In this document: in pieces, positions 42,243-51,422 of the stretch
Numbering within the stretch: position 1 is the stretch's first letter
How the letters are laid out: every line of letters begins with the position of its first letter
NCBI GenBank assembly: GCA_964499285.1
Contig: CAZCLA010000016.1
Span: 4,941-68,940 of the forward strand
Direction: 5' to 3'
DNA from: JAGFIY01 sp964499285
GTDB lineage: Bacteria > Bacteroidota > Ignavibacteria > Ignavibacteriales > Melioribacteraceae
DNA: 64,000 bases
Program-made: the position numbers and the translations under genes
Notes under the pieces: model-generated
The model's input: only the letters and a program-made list of their open reading frames with translations
Told to the model about the DNA's origin: nothing
Databases searched by the model: none

Positions 42243-42569
42243 TTATGACAGCATTTCGCCGCTTATTCTGCTAATTCTAACGCTTCTTTTTTTACCTGTT
42301 TTTTCGTCAATTATAATTTTTTTTCCGATTCTTGTTGGTTCGTTGGTCTTAGGATCGAGCACCATAATATTTGAAACATGAATAGGGGCTTCTTTTTCAA
42401 CAATTCCACCCTGCGGATTTTTTTGGCTCGGTTTTGAGTGTCGTTTTCTAAGATTAACACCTTCAACAATTACTCTTTGAGTCTTTGGATAAACCTTCAA
42501 AACTTTTCCGGTTTTTTCTTTATTGTTACCGGAAATAACCACAACCATATCATTTTTATTAATTCTCAT
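42243..42569 (-). CDS. rplX: 50S ribosomal protein L24
   Basis: The protein has 108 aa. A KOW motif, MVVVISGNNKEKTGKVLKVY, starts near residue 8, followed by VEGVNLRKRHSKPSQKNPQG and GKKRSVRISR. It initiates 50S assembly at the 5' end of 23S rRNA. It lies between rplN and rplE. Confidence 0.97.
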   Translation of the reverse strand: MRINKNDMVVVISGNNKEKTGKVLKVYPKTQRVIVEGVNLRKRHSKPSQKNPQGGIVEKEAPIHVSNIMVLDPKTNEPTRIGKKIIIDEKTGKKRSVRISRISGEMLS

Positions 42570-42582
42570 ATCAAAATTCCTT

Positions 42583-42951
42583 TTATAATACTTCCGGAGC
42601 CAACGAAATAATTTTCATAAATTTTTTATCTCTCAACTCGCGTGCTACGGGACCAAATATTCTTGTTCCTCTTGGTTCATTTTGCTGATTTAATAAAACA
42701 GCCGCATTTTCATCGAAACGGATATAAGATCCATCGTTTCGTTTAACTTCCTTTTTAGTTCTAACGATAACCGCTCTGGAAACTTCTCCTTTTTTAACTC
42801 CACCGCCGGGTATTGCGGCTTTAACACTGACAACTACCAGATCACCAACACTGGCATATCTTCTGCTGCTTCCTCCAAGCACTCTAATGCATCTTACTTT
42901 TTTTGCGCCGGAATTATCTGCAACCACTAAATTTGTTTCTTCTTGAATCAT
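42583..42951 (-). CDS. rplN: 50S ribosomal protein L14
   Basis: The protein has 122 aa, the invariant length. MIQEETNLVVADNSGAKKVR is followed by GDLVVVSVKAAIPGGGVKKG, then DENAAVLLNQQNEPRGTRIF and the end MKIISLAPEVL. It forms part of inter-subunit bridges. It follows rpsQ by 28 bases. Confidence 0.98.
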   Translation of the reverse strand: MIQEETNLVVADNSGAKKVRCIRVLGGSSRRYASVGDLVVVSVKAAIPGGGVKKGEVSRAVIVRTKKEVKRNDGSYIRFDENAAVLLNQQNEPRGTRIFGPVARELRDKKFMKIISLAPEVL

Positions 42952-42979
42952 TTCTCAATACTCCTTAATCGATGCAAAC

Positions 42980-43237
42980 CTACTTGGCTTTTTCAACTAT
43001 TTCGACCAAACGCCACTTTTTGTTTTTACTTAAAGGTTTTGTTTCCATTATTTTTACTACATCACCGATTTTACATTCGTTATTAGCATCGTGCGCCATA
43101 AGTTTTGTAGTTTTCTTAAAATATTTTTTATACAAAGGATGAGCAACTTTTCTTTCAATAGAAACAATAATGCTCTTATCCATCTTGTTTTTTGTAACAA
43201 TGCCAGTTCTTGTTTTTCTTAAATTTCTCGTTTCCAT
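42980..43237 (-). CDS. rpsQ: 30S ribosomal protein S17
   Basis: The protein has 85 aa with an OB fold: RKTRTGIVTKNKMDKSIIVS, then ERKVAHPLYKKYFKKTTKLM and GDVVKIMETKPLSKNKKWRL. It is a primary binder of the 16S rRNA 5' domain. It occupies its standard site after rpmC. Confidence 0.97.
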   Translation of the reverse strand: METRNLRKTRTGIVTKNKMDKSIIVSIERKVAHPLYKKYFKKTTKLMAHDANNECKIGDVVKIMETKPLSKNKKWRLVEIVEKAK

Positions 43238-43257
43238 CTATCCTAAATTGCTCCTAC

Positions 43258-43473
43258 TTAATTAGCTTTTTCGCTTTTTGATTTTTCTAGTTCTCTTTCT
43301 TTCAGAACTGTTTTCATTTTTGCAATATCTCTACGAACCATTTTCAACTTTGCTGTATTTGTTAGGTTCTTAAGTTCGTGTTGAAAACGAAGATCAACTA
43401 GGTTATGTTCTTCTTCTTCAATTCGTTTTATAATTTCTTCGTTGCTCATTTCGCGTATTTCGTAGATCTTCAT
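43258..43473 (-). CDS. rpmC: 50S ribosomal protein L29
   Basis: The protein has 71 aa of two helices: MKIYEIREMSNEEIIKRIEE and LVDLRFQHELKNLTNTAKLK, with RRDIAKMKTVL near the end. It lies at the tunnel exit next to L23. A Glu/Lys-rich tail slightly exceeds the usual 65 residues. Confidence 0.96.
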   Translation of the reverse strand: MKIYEIREMSNEEIIKRIEEEEHNLVDLRFQHELKNLTNTAKLKMVRRDIAKMKTVLKERELEKSKSEKAN

Positions 43474-43484
43474 CTTATTAGCCC

Positions 43485-43901
43485 TTATTCAAAATCTGGT
43501 CTTTGTGTTATTTTGGTTTTTATCGGCAATTTATGCGATGCCAAAGTGAGTGCTTCTTGGGCAATTTCTTTAGATACACCAGAAACCTCAAATAAAATTC
43601 TTCCGGGTTTAACAACAGCAACCCAAAATTCAGGAGCTCCCTTACCTTTACCCATTCTTGTCTCGAGAGGTTTTTTGGAAACAGGTTTGTCAGGGAAAAT
43701 TCTGATCCATACTTTACCGTCTCTTTTCATTCTTCTTGTTATAGCCACACGGCAAGCTTCAATTTGTCTGCTGGTAATCCAAGCTGCATCTAAAGATTTT
43801 AATCCGAAATCACCAAAGGCTACTGTGTGCCCTCTTTGCGCTTTTCCGGTTCTTCTGCCGCGATGACTTTTTCTATACTTAACTCTTTTTGGCATTAACA
43901 T
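43485..43901 (-). CDS. rplP: 50S ribosomal protein L16
   Basis: The protein has 138 aa. MLMPKRVKYRKSHRGRRTGK, GDFGLKSLDAAWITSRQIEA and the RMGKGKG segment, which lies near the A site, are intact. It organises the peptidyl-transferase centre. ATG at 43901 has an AGGAG site eight bases upstream. It lies between rpsC and rpmC. Confidence 0.97.
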   Translation of the reverse strand: MLMPKRVKYRKSHRGRRTGKAQRGHTVAFGDFGLKSLDAAWITSRQIEACRVAITRRMKRDGKVWIRIFPDKPVSKKPLETRMGKGKGAPEFWVAVVKPGRILFEVSGVSKEIAQEALTLASHKLPIKTKITQRPDFE

Positions 43902-43922
43902 GAAAAAAACTCCTAATAAACT

Positions 43923-44564
43923 TTAGTCAGAAAATCTTTTGCCAAGAACTTCACCCCGGCAAATCCAAACTTTGATTCCTATTGAACCATAAATTGTTTG
44001 AGCAGTGGCTGTTGCATAATCTATATCTGCCCTAATAGTGTGCAGGGGAATTCTTCCTTCTTTATACTGTTCGGTACGCGCCATTTCAGCCCCTCCCAAA
44101 CGACCTGAACACATAATTCTAATACCTTCAGCACCCATTCTCATTGCAGCAGTGATTGACTGCTTCATAGCGCGTCTGAAAGATATTCTTCCTTGAAGCT
44201 GAGAAGCAATATTTTCGGCAACTAAATAGGCATCTAATTCGGGTCTCTTAATTTCAGTAATCTGAACTTTTACTTCCGAGTTGGATACTTTTTTCAGCTC
44301 TTGTTCAAGCTGGGCAATTTCTTTACCGCTTTTCCCGATAACAACTCCTGGTCTGGAAGTATGAATTGTAAGAATAATATTTTTTGAAGTACGATTAATT
44401 CCAATGGTTGAAATTCCAGCTTTTTTCAATCTGTTTCTAACGTAGGTTCTAAGCTTTTTGTCTTCTAATAATTTACTGGCATAACTTTTATTTTCAAACC
44501 AGTTAGATTCCCATCCTCTAATAATTCCAACTCTGAGTCCTATTGGATTTGTCTTCTGACCCAA
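43923..44564 (-). CDS. rpsC: 30S ribosomal protein S3
   Basis: The protein has 213 aa. N-terminal GQKTNPIGLRVGIIRGWESN, the KH domain with RPGVVIGKSGKEIAQLE and the C-terminal IRADIDYATATAQTIYGSIG are present. It forms the mRNA entry and helicase site. The start is TTG at 44564 with GGAGG seven bases upstream and no alternative ATG. Confidence 0.97.
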   Translation of the reverse strand: MGQKTNPIGLRVGIIRGWESNWFENKSYASKLLEDKKLRTYVRNRLKKAGISTIGINRTSKNIILTIHTSRPGVVIGKSGKEIAQLEQELKKVSNSEVKVQITEIKRPELDAYLVAENIASQLQGRISFRRAMKQSITAAMRMGAEGIRIMCSGRLGGAEMARTEQYKEGRIPLHTIRADIDYATATAQTIYGSIGIKVWICRGEVLGKRFSD

Positions 44565-44573
44565 AAAATCCTC

Positions 44574-44924
44574 CTAATTATTATCTTTAGTTGCAACAAC
44601 AATTGTTAAATGATTCGATCTTTTTCTCACTCTATATGCCCTGCCCATCGGAGCCGGCTGAATCCTTTTCATCGTAGGTCCTTGATTAACAAAAACTTCT
44701 TTAACAAAAAGTTCGGAAGGATCGTGCTGTTTGTTATCATCTTTGTTGTAAAGATTAGAAACAGCAGATCTCAGAGTTTTTTCCGCACTTTTACTTGCAT
44801 GTTTTGGATTAAAGTGAAGAACTTCTAATGCTTTGTCAACAGATTCACCCCTAATCAAATCAACAACCAACCTCATTTTGCGCGGGGATGAAGTAATAAA
44901 TTTATTCGTAGCTCTAGCTTCCAT
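44574..44924 (-). CDS. rplV: 50S ribosomal protein L22
   Basis: The protein has 116 aa. ITSSPRKMRLVVDLIRGESV and the tunnel-lining hairpin region GPTMKRIQPAPMGRAYRVRK are intact; no macrolide-resistance-type deletion is evident in that loop. It lies nine bases before rpsC. Confidence 0.97.
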   Translation of the reverse strand: MEARATNKFITSSPRKMRLVVDLIRGESVDKALEVLHFNPKHASKSAEKTLRSAVSNLYNKDDNKQHDPSELFVKEVFVNQGPTMKRIQPAPMGRAYRVRKRSNHLTIVVATKDNN

Positions 44925-44942
44925 TGCTTTTCCTAATTCCTG

Positions 44943-45230
44943 TTATTTAACCTTAGATGCCTTTTCAGCTTTTGTTCCAGGGTGTCCTCTAAAAATTCTT
45001 GTAGGAGCAAACTCCCCTAATTTATGACCAACCATATTCTCTGAAATATAAATTGGCAGCATTTTATTTCCGTTATGGACAGCAATTGTGTGACCAACAA
45101 ATTCCGGAGAAATTGTGCTGCTTCGCGACCAAGTTTTAATAATCTTTTTTTGATTTGATTGATTGAGCTTTTCAATTTTAGATAAAAGCTTGTAATCAAT
45201 ATATGGTCCTTTTTTTACTGATCTTGGCAT
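44943..45230 (-). CDS. rpsS: 30S ribosomal protein S19
   Basis: The protein has 95 aa: MPRSVKKGPYIDYKLLSKIE, then KTWSRSSTISPEFVGHTIAV and GHKLGEFAPTRIFRGHPG. It is located in the 30S head and contacts S13. A Lys-rich tail closes the protein. Confidence 0.97.
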   Translation of the reverse strand: MPRSVKKGPYIDYKLLSKIEKLNQSNQKKIIKTWSRSSTISPEFVGHTIAVHNGNKMLPIYISENMVGHKLGEFAPTRIFRGHPGTKAEKASKVK

Positions 45231-45242
45231 AGTTATTAATCT

Positions 45243-46070
45243 CTAGTTTTTTCTTCTCTTAATAATGTATTTGTTTGAATCCAATTTTTTCTTTCTGGTT
45301 TTTAATCCTTTTGCCTTTTGACCCCAAGGTGAAACAGGATGTCCGCCGCCCGAAGTTTTTCCTTCACCGCCACCCATTGGATGATCTACAGGGTTCATTG
45401 CAACACCTCTTACTTTTGGTCTTCTACCCAACCAACGACTTCTTCCGGCTTTACCCAGACTTATGTTTTCATTATCCGTATTACCAACTGAGCCGTATGT
45501 AGCCATACATTCAAGACTAATCATTCTTACTTCACCGGAAGGCATTTTTAATTGAGCATATTTTCCTTCCTTGGCAAGAAGTTGAATACTGCTACCTGCT
45601 GATCTTCCGATCTGTCCCCCTTTGCCGGGTTTCAGTTCAACGTTGTGAAGGAAGCTTCCTAGAGGAAGATCTCTCAACTTAAGAGCGTTTCCCACTTTAA
45701 TTTCACTTCCGGGCCCCGACATAACAGTATCACCGGTTTTGAGTCCATTTGGAGCGATGATGTATCTTTTTTCACCATCAGTATAATGCAGTAAAGCAAT
45801 TCTTGCACTTCTGTTTGGATCATACTCAATTGAAAAAACTTTAGCAGGAATTCCGTGTTTATTTCTCTTGAAATCTATGATTCTTAATTTTCTCTTATGA
45901 CCGCCGCCTCTAAATCTTGTAGTAATTCTTCCTTGATTATTTCTACCACCAGATTTTTTTAGCGAAACAGTAAGTGATTTTTCCGGAGCCGTTTTGGTAA
46001 TTTCATCAAATGCTGAAATTGACATAAAACGTGTGCCGGGTGTATTTGGTTTTAATTTTCTAATAGCCAT
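45243..46070 (-). CDS. rplB: 50S ribosomal protein L2
   Basis: The protein has 275 aa. The RNA-binding core has RNNQGRITTRFRGGGHKRKL. The peptidyl-transferase loop VRGVAMNPVDHPMGGGEGKT carries the conserved His implicated near the active centre. It ends KKLDSNKYIIKRRKN. It is one of the most conserved 50S proteins and lies in standard S10-operon order after rplW. Confidence 0.98.
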   Translation of the reverse strand: MAIRKLKPNTPGTRFMSISAFDEITKTAPEKSLTVSLKKSGGRNNQGRITTRFRGGGHKRKLRIIDFKRNKHGIPAKVFSIEYDPNRSARIALLHYTDGEKRYIIAPNGLKTGDTVMSGPGSEIKVGNALKLRDLPLGSFLHNVELKPGKGGQIGRSAGSSIQLLAKEGKYAQLKMPSGEVRMISLECMATYGSVGNTDNENISLGKAGRSRWLGRRPKVRGVAMNPVDHPMGGGEGKTSGGGHPVSPWGQKAKGLKTRKKKLDSNKYIIKRRKN

Positions 46071-46089
46071 TATCTAAGCTCCAATTCCT

Positions 46090-46383
46090 CTAAACTTCCC
46101 CAAAGATATCAATGGTTTGACCTTCTTTAATTGTAACAATCGCTTTTTTGTACTGAGGTGTTTTGCCAGTAAATCTTCCTTTTCTTGTAAATTGCGTTCT
46201 ATTCTTACCTTTGTATTTTATAGTATTTATATCAACAACATCTACATCAAATTTTTTCTTGATCACTTTTGCAATTTCAATCTTGTTAGCATCTACTGCA
46301 ACAACAAACCCATATTTATTGGTCTTCTCGGTAATTTCTGTCATCTTTTCGGTAACAAGCGGTCTAATTAGTACATTACGCAT
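46090..46383 (-). CDS. rplW: 50S ribosomal protein L23
   Basis: The protein has 97 aa. LIRPLVTEKMTEITEKTNKY, then DVVDINTIKYKGKNRTQFTR and the end KKAIVTIKEGQTIDIF are typical. It lies at the tunnel exit and docks trigger factor and SRP. It follows rplD by 17 bases. Confidence 0.97.
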   Translation of the reverse strand: MRNVLIRPLVTEKMTEITEKTNKYGFVVAVDANKIEIAKVIKKKFDVDVVDINTIKYKGKNRTQFTRKGRFTGKTPQYKKAIVTIKEGQTIDIFGEV

Positions 46384-46400
46384 TTCTTAATTCCTATCTC

Positions 46401-47027
46401 TTAGTTAAGCAAACTTTCAATTTTTGCAACAGCACCTTTTTGAAGGATCAACACTTGACTGTTTAACACATCGTAAGTATTTGCTTTAGATGCTTCTAAA
46501 GTTTTCACTTTTGCTATGTTTTTACCGGATTTATAAACTACTTCTTGAAAATCTCCCGTCAAAACCAACGATTTTTTACCGTAAACATTAAGCGAATTAA
46601 GTATTGAGGCAAAATCTTTTGTTTTAGGTAATTCAAAATTAAAATCCTCAACAACTATAATTTGCTCTGCTTTTGCTTTATGACTGAAAGCTGATTTGAG
46701 TGCAAGTTGTTTTACTTTCTTGTTCAATTTCTGACGGTAATTTCTTGGTTTAGGACCAAAAATAGTACCTCCTCCAATCCACAATGGGGATCTTGTCGTA
46801 CCTGCTCTTGCAGTACCTCGTCCTTTCTGTCTCCAAGGTTTTTTACCGCCGCCTCTAACTTCGGATCTTTCTTTTGTTTTATGAGTTCCCTGTCTTTGAT
46901 TTGCCAAATAAGCTTTTACCGACAAATAAATTACATGATCATTGGGTTCAATTCCGAATATATTATCCGATAGTTCAACAGATTCACCGGATTTACTGCC
47001 GTCAATTTTATATACGTCTAGTTTCAT
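46401..47027 (-). CDS. rplD: 50S ribosomal protein L4
   Basis: The protein has 208 aa. The extended tunnel loop KPWRQKGRGTARAGTTRSPL near residue 65 and the globular domain NRKLNKKVKQLALKSAFS-like segment are intact. In gamma-proteobacteria L4 regulates the S10 operon; that leader was not recognised here. ATG at 47027 with GGA upstream is preferred over an in-frame TTG three codons earlier. Confidence 0.97.
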   Translation of the reverse strand: MKLDVYKIDGSKSGESVELSDNIFGIEPNDHVIYLSVKAYLANQRQGTHKTKERSEVRGGGKKPWRQKGRGTARAGTTRSPLWIGGGTIFGPKPRNYRQKLNKKVKQLALKSAFSHKAKAEQIIVVEDFNFELPKTKDFASILNSLNVYGKKSLVLTGDFQEVVYKSGKNIAKVKTLEASKANTYDVLNSQVLILQKGAVAKIESLLN

Positions 47028-47036
47028 AATATCCAA

Positions 47037-47657
47037 CTACTTATTTAATTCTACTATTGAATTGATTGAACCGGGAACAGCGCCTTTCACCATTATCAGG
47101 TTCTTTTCGACATCTACTTTTACAACTCTAAGATTTTTAACGGTTGTTTTTGTATTGCCAGTCCTTCCTGCCATTCTTGTACCTTTAAAAACTCTAGAAG
47201 GATATGAACTAGATCCAATTGACCCAGGAGCTCTTAATCTATCACTTTGTCCGTGGGTTGTTCCGCCAACACCGCCAAAGCCGTGACGTCGCATAACACC
47301 TTGAAAACCTTTACCTTTACTTATCCCCGTTACCTTAACATTTTCGCCGGCTGCAAATAATTCGGCTTTTATTTCATCACCAACTTTAAATTCTTTTACA
47401 TCGAAGTTTCTAAACTCTTTAACAATAGCCGCCGGTGTAAGTTTATTTTTTTTATAATTTTCAATTTGTGCTTTGTTAAGATGTTTCTCTTTTCTCTCTC
47501 CGAAACCAAGAGTTAATGATTCATAACCATCTTTTTCCTTTGTTTTTATCTGAACAACCTTACACGGTCCAGCTTGAATAACGGTTACAGGAACAAGCTG
47601 TCCGTCATCAATAAAAACACTAGTCATACCAATTTTTTTCCCAATTAAACCAGGCAT
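47037..47657 (-). CDS. rplC: 50S ribosomal protein L3
   Basis: The protein has 206 aa. MPGLIGKKIGMTSVFIDDGQ, then GKGFQGVMRRHGFGGVGGTT and GSIGSSSYPSRVFKGTRMAG mark L3. It reaches the peptidyl-transferase centre and nucleates 50S assembly. It is the second gene of the S10 segment, 12 bases after rpsJ. Confidence 0.98.
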   Translation of the reverse strand: MPGLIGKKIGMTSVFIDDGQLVPVTVIQAGPCKVVQIKTKEKDGYESLTLGFGERKEKHLNKAQIENYKKNKLTPAAIVKEFRNFDVKEFKVGDEIKAELFAAGENVKVTGISKGKGFQGVMRRHGFGGVGGTTHGQSDRLRAPGSIGSSSYPSRVFKGTRMAGRTGNTKTTVKNLRVVKVDVEKNLIMVKGAVPGSINSIVELNK

Positions 47658-47669
47658 TTTGTTCTATCC

Positions 47670-47978
47670 TTATAACTTAATCTCAATATCAACACCCGCC
47701 GGAATTTCGAGCTTACTTAATGAGTCGACGGTTTTGTTATTAGAGTTATGAATATCAATAATTCTCTTATGTGCTCGAATTTCAAACTGCTCTCGAGATT
47801 TTTTATCAACATGAGGAGAGCGTAGTACAGTAAAAACAGTTCTTTTCGTCGGTAACGGTATCGGTCCGCTGACGACAGCACCGGTACTTTTTACCGTCTT
47901 GATAATCTTTTCAGTCGATTTATCAATCAATATGTGATCATATGATTTTAGCTTAATTCTAATCTTTTGACCGGGCAA
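47670..47978 (-). CDS. rpsJ: 30S ribosomal protein S10
   Basis: The protein has 102 aa. GQKIRIKLKSYDHILIDKST, GPIPLPTKRTVFTVLRSPHV and the NusE interface region EQFEIRAHKRIIDI identify S10/NusE, also part of antitermination complexes. The start is TTG at 47978, five bases after AAGGAGAG. A hairpin 29 bases further upstream separates it from tuf. Confidence 0.97.
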   Translation of the reverse strand: MPGQKIRIKLKSYDHILIDKSTEKIIKTVKSTGAVVSGPIPLPTKRTVFTVLRSPHVDKKSREQFEIRAHKRIIDIHNSNNKTVDSLSKLEIPAGVDIEIKL

Positions 47979-48006
47979 TTTATCTCTCCTTAAACTTTCG
48001 AAAATA

Positions 48007-48027
48007 AGGGAGACTTATAGTCTCCCT
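48007..48027 (-). terminator. Hairpin between tuf and rpsJ
   Basis: A 9-bp stem AGGGAGACT/AGTCTCCCT with a 3-base loop lies 18 bases after the tuf stop. On the minus strand it is followed by TATTTTC, a weak U-tract. It may partially terminate transcription, reducing readthrough from tuf into the S10 genes. Confidence 0.6.
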
Positions 48028-48045
48028 CACAATTACTTCTTTTTT

Positions 48046-49251
48046 TTATTCAAATATTTTAGTTACAACACCAGCACCAACTGTTCTGCCGCCTTCACGG
48101 ATAGCAAATCGTAAACCTTCTTCCATAGCTATTTCGCTGATGAGTTTAACTTTCAATTTTACATTATCACCTGGCATAACCATTTCGGTACCTTCCGGTA
48201 ATTCTGCAACACCGGTTACGTCGGTTGTTCTGAAATAGAACTGTGGTCTATAACCGTTAAAGAACGGTGTATGACGTCCGCCTTCATCTTTTGAAAGGAT
48301 ATATACTTCACCTTCAAAATGTGTGTGAGGTGTAATAGAGCCCGGTTTTGCGAGTACCATTCCTCTTTGAATTTCGTTTTTATCAACGCCTCTCATCAGG
48401 ATACCAGCATTATCACCTGCAATAGCACTATCAAGTTCTTTTCTAAACATTTCAATTCCGGTAACAACAGTCTTTTTATGAACACCGAGACCAATCAATT
48501 CAATTTCTTCGTTTAATTTAATTTCACCTCTTTCAACACGACCAGTTGCAACAGTTCCACGGCCTGTTATTGAGAAAACGTCCTCGACAGGCATTAGGAA
48601 AGGTTTATCTGCTTCTCTTTCAGGGATAGGAATATATTCGTCAACAGCATTCATTAGTTCCCAAACACAATTGTAACGAGGATCATCAGGAGCCGCATCG
48701 CTGGAGCCTGCTTCCAAAGCTTGAAGTGCAGATCCCTTGATTATCGGAATTTCATCTCCTGGGAATTCATATTCCGTTAACAATTCTCTTAATTCCATTT
48801 CAACGAGGTCAATTAATTCTTCATCATCTACCAAATCAACTTTATTCATGAAAACTACGATTCTAGGAACACCAACCTGACGTGCCAATAAGATGTGCTC
48901 TCTTGTTTGAGGCATTGGACCGTCTGTAGCAGCAACAACAAGAATAGCACCGTCCATCTGAGCAGCACCAGTAATCATGTTTTTCACGTAGTCAGCGTGA
49001 CCGGGACAATCAACGTGAGCATAATGTCGTTTTTCTGTAGAATACTCAACATGCGCTGTTGCGATAGTAATACCTCTTTCTCTTTCTTCAGGGGCATTAT
49101 CGATACTATCAAAGCTTCTAAGCTCAGATAAGCCTTTCTTACCAAGAGCCATTGTGATAGCAGCAGTTAATGTGGTTTTTCCGTGGTCAACGTGACCAAT
49201 AGTACCTATATTAACGTGAGGCTTACTCCTATCAAATTTTGCTTTTGCCAT
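48046..49251 (-). CDS. tuf: Elongation factor Tu
   Basis: The protein has 401 aa. G1 is GHVDHGKT, the switch region is ERERGITI, G3 is DCPGHADY and G4 is NKVD, with domains 2 and 3 complete to VGAGVVTKIFE. It delivers aminoacyl-tRNA to the ribosome. It is the only tuf copy in the window and lies after fusA. In many bacteria a second copy precedes tRNA-Trp and secE; here that spot holds rpmG instead. Confidence 0.99.
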   Translation of the reverse strand: MAKAKFDRSKPHVNIGTIGHVDHGKTTLTAAITMALGKKGLSELRSFDSIDNAPEERERGITIATAHVEYSTEKRHYAHVDCPGHADYVKNMITGAAQMDGAILVVAATDGPMPQTREHILLARQVGVPRIVVFMNKVDLVDDEELIDLVEMELRELLTEYEFPGDEIPIIKGSALQALEAGSSDAAPDDPRYNCVWELMNAVDEYIPIPEREADKPFLMPVEDVFSITGRGTVATGRVERGEIKLNEEIELIGLGVHKKTVVTGIEMFRKELDSAIAGDNAGILMRGVDKNEIQRGMVLAKPGSITPHTHFEGEVYILSKDEGGRHTPFFNGYRPQFYFRTTDVTGVAELPEGTEMVMPGDNVKLKVKLISEIAMEEGLRFAIREGGRTVGAGVVTKIFE

Positions 49252-49301
49252 TCTTTACTCCTTAGATATTTATTTTATTTCCAATTTGATTAAATTTTTA
49301 T

Positions 49302-51398
49302 TTATGCTGTCGCCGATTTTTTATATTGGCTTTTTTCCGAAATTTCATCTGCGACTGACTGCGGAACCGGAGAATAATGTGAAAACTGCATTGTATAAAT
49401 TGCTCTTCCTTGAGTCATAGATCTTAAAGTCGTAGCATAGCCAAACATTGTTGCTAATGGAACAGTTGCTCTAATTACTTGAGCATCTCTCCTTGAAGCA
49501 AAGCCTTCAATTTTCCCTCTTCTTGAGTTTAAATCACCCATCACATCTCCTAAATATTCTTCGGGAGAGGTAACTTCCACCGCCATCATTGGTTCCAATA
49601 AAATCGGTTTAGCTTTTTTAGATCCTTCTCTAAAAGCCATCGATCCGGCAACCTTAAAAGATATTTCATCCGAGTCAACATCATGATAGGAACCATCAAA
49701 TAATTTTACTTTAATATCAACCATCGGATAACCTGCAATAACGCCGTTTTTCATCGCATCCTGGATACCGTTTGAAACAGGTGTAATATATTCTTTTGGA
49801 ATAGCACCGCCAACGATAGCATTTTCAAATTCGTATCCTTTCCCGGGTTCGTTTGGTTCAATTTCGATCCAAACGTGTCCAAACTTACCACGACCACCGG
49901 TTTGCTTCGCAAATTTTCCTTCGGATTTCACTTTTTCGCTAATTGTTTCCCTATAAGCAACCTGAGGTTTACCAACATTTGCTTCCACCTTGAATTCTCT
50001 TTTCATTCTATCAACAAGAATTTCAAGATGAAGTTCGCCCATACCGCTTATTAAAGTTTGGCCTGTCTCATCATCAACTTTAACTTTAAAAGTCGGATCT
50101 TCGTCAGAAAGTTTGACTAATGATTCCGAAAGTTTATCCTGATCGGCTTTTGTTTTAGGTTCAATTGCGATCTGAATCACCGGTTCCGGAAAAGCCATTT
50201 GTTCAAGAATAATCGGGTCGTCTTCTGTACACAGAGTGTCGCCAGTTTTCGTATATTTAAGACCAACGATAGCCGCAATATCACCTGCTCTAATCTCATC
50301 CATATCTTCGCGTCTGTTCGCGTGCATAAGAAGAACTCTTCCAATTCGTTCTTTCTTATCTGCAACTGCATTATAAATATAAGATCCTGATTTCAAAGTA
50401 CCGCTGTAAACTCGAACATATGTGAGTTTTCCAACATATGGATCAGTCATAATCTTAAATGCAAGACCTGTAAATTTTTCTTTCGGGTCCAGTTTTCTGA
50501 CAACATCATCATTTTTATGAATATGATGTGCATGAAGTTCGTTGAAATCGACCGGTGAAGGAAGATATTCAACAACTGCATCGAGAAGTTTTTGGACTCC
50601 TTTATTTTTAAATGAAGAACCACAAAGAACGGGTACAATTTTCAATTGGATCGTAGCCTCTCTGAGAACCGTCGATACTTCTTCTGATGTAATTTCTTCG
50701 CCTTCGAGATATTTTTCAAGAAGAGAATCATCAACTTCAGAAACCGCTTCAAGCATTAATGTTCTATATTTATTTGCAAGAGGTTTTAGGTCCGCAGGAA
50801 TTTCAATATCTTCAAAAGTAGCGCCTAAAGTATCATCGTGATACATTCTTGCTTTCATCGAAATTAGATCGATAACGCCGGCGAACAAATCACCTTCACC
50901 TATAGGCAAAGTTATCGGTACAGCATTTGCTTTAAGTCTCTCTTTCATCATATCTACTGCGTGATAAAAGTCAGCACCTATTCTATCCATTTTATTTATG
51001 AAAGCAATTCGCGGAACTTTATATTTATCTGCTTGTCTCCATACCGTTTCGGACTGAGGTTCAACTCCACCAACAGCACAAAACAATGCAATAGCTCCGT
51101 CAAGTACTCTTAATGATCTTTCAACTTCAACCGTAAAATCCACGTGCCCCGGCGTATCAATAATATTGATTTGATGATCTTTCCATGAGGCTGTGGTTGC
51201 TGCGCTCGTAATAGTAATTCCTCTTTCTTTTTCCTGTTCCATCCAATCCATGGTGGCAGCACCGTCGTGTACTTCACCAATTCTATGCACCTTACCGGTA
51301 TAATAAAGTATTCGCTCAGTTGTCGTTGTTTTACCAGCATCAATGTGAGCCATTATACCGATGTTTCTAACTTTATTTATGTCAACTCTTTTAGACAT
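49302..51398 (-). CDS. fusA: Elongation factor G
   Basis: The protein has 698 aa. G1 is AHIDAGKT, G3 is DTPGHVDF, G4 is NKMD, and domains II-V are present, ending YSPVPQSVADEISEKSQY. It translocates tRNA-mRNA on the ribosome. The length and the conserved domain IV segment (GRGKFGHVWIEIEP) point to the canonical translocase rather than a ribosome-recycling paralogue. It is 50 bases ahead of tuf. Confidence 0.98.
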   Translation of the reverse strand: MSKRVDINKVRNIGIMAHIDAGKTTTTERILYYTGKVHRIGEVHDGAATMDWMEQEKERGITITSAATTASWKDHQINIIDTPGHVDFTVEVERSLRVLDGAIALFCAVGGVEPQSETVWRQADKYKVPRIAFINKMDRIGADFYHAVDMMKERLKANAVPITLPIGEGDLFAGVIDLISMKARMYHDDTLGATFEDIEIPADLKPLANKYRTLMLEAVSEVDDSLLEKYLEGEEITSEEVSTVLREATIQLKIVPVLCGSSFKNKGVQKLLDAVVEYLPSPVDFNELHAHHIHKNDDVVRKLDPKEKFTGLAFKIMTDPYVGKLTYVRVYSGTLKSGSYIYNAVADKKERIGRVLLMHANRREDMDEIRAGDIAAIVGLKYTKTGDTLCTEDDPIILEQMAFPEPVIQIAIEPKTKADQDKLSESLVKLSDEDPTFKVKVDDETGQTLISGMGELHLEILVDRMKREFKVEANVGKPQVAYRETISEKVKSEGKFAKQTGGRGKFGHVWIEIEPNEPGKGYEFENAIVGGAIPKEYITPVSNGIQDAMKNGVIAGYPMVDIKVKLFDGSYHDVDSDEISFKVAGSMAFREGSKKAKPILLEPMMAVEVTSPEEYLGDVMGDLNSRRGKIEGFASRRDAQVIRATVPLATMFGYATTLRSMTQGRAIYTMQFSHYSPVPQSVADEISEKSQYKKSATA

Positions 51399-51422
51399 TT
51401 TTCGTTTTTGCCTTCCTAATCC

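Noticed and set aside
43405..43866. 153-aa plus-strand open frame opposite rpmC and rplP
   Set aside because: It lies antisense to two intact ribosomal protein genes; the sequence is an artefact of complementary codon usage.
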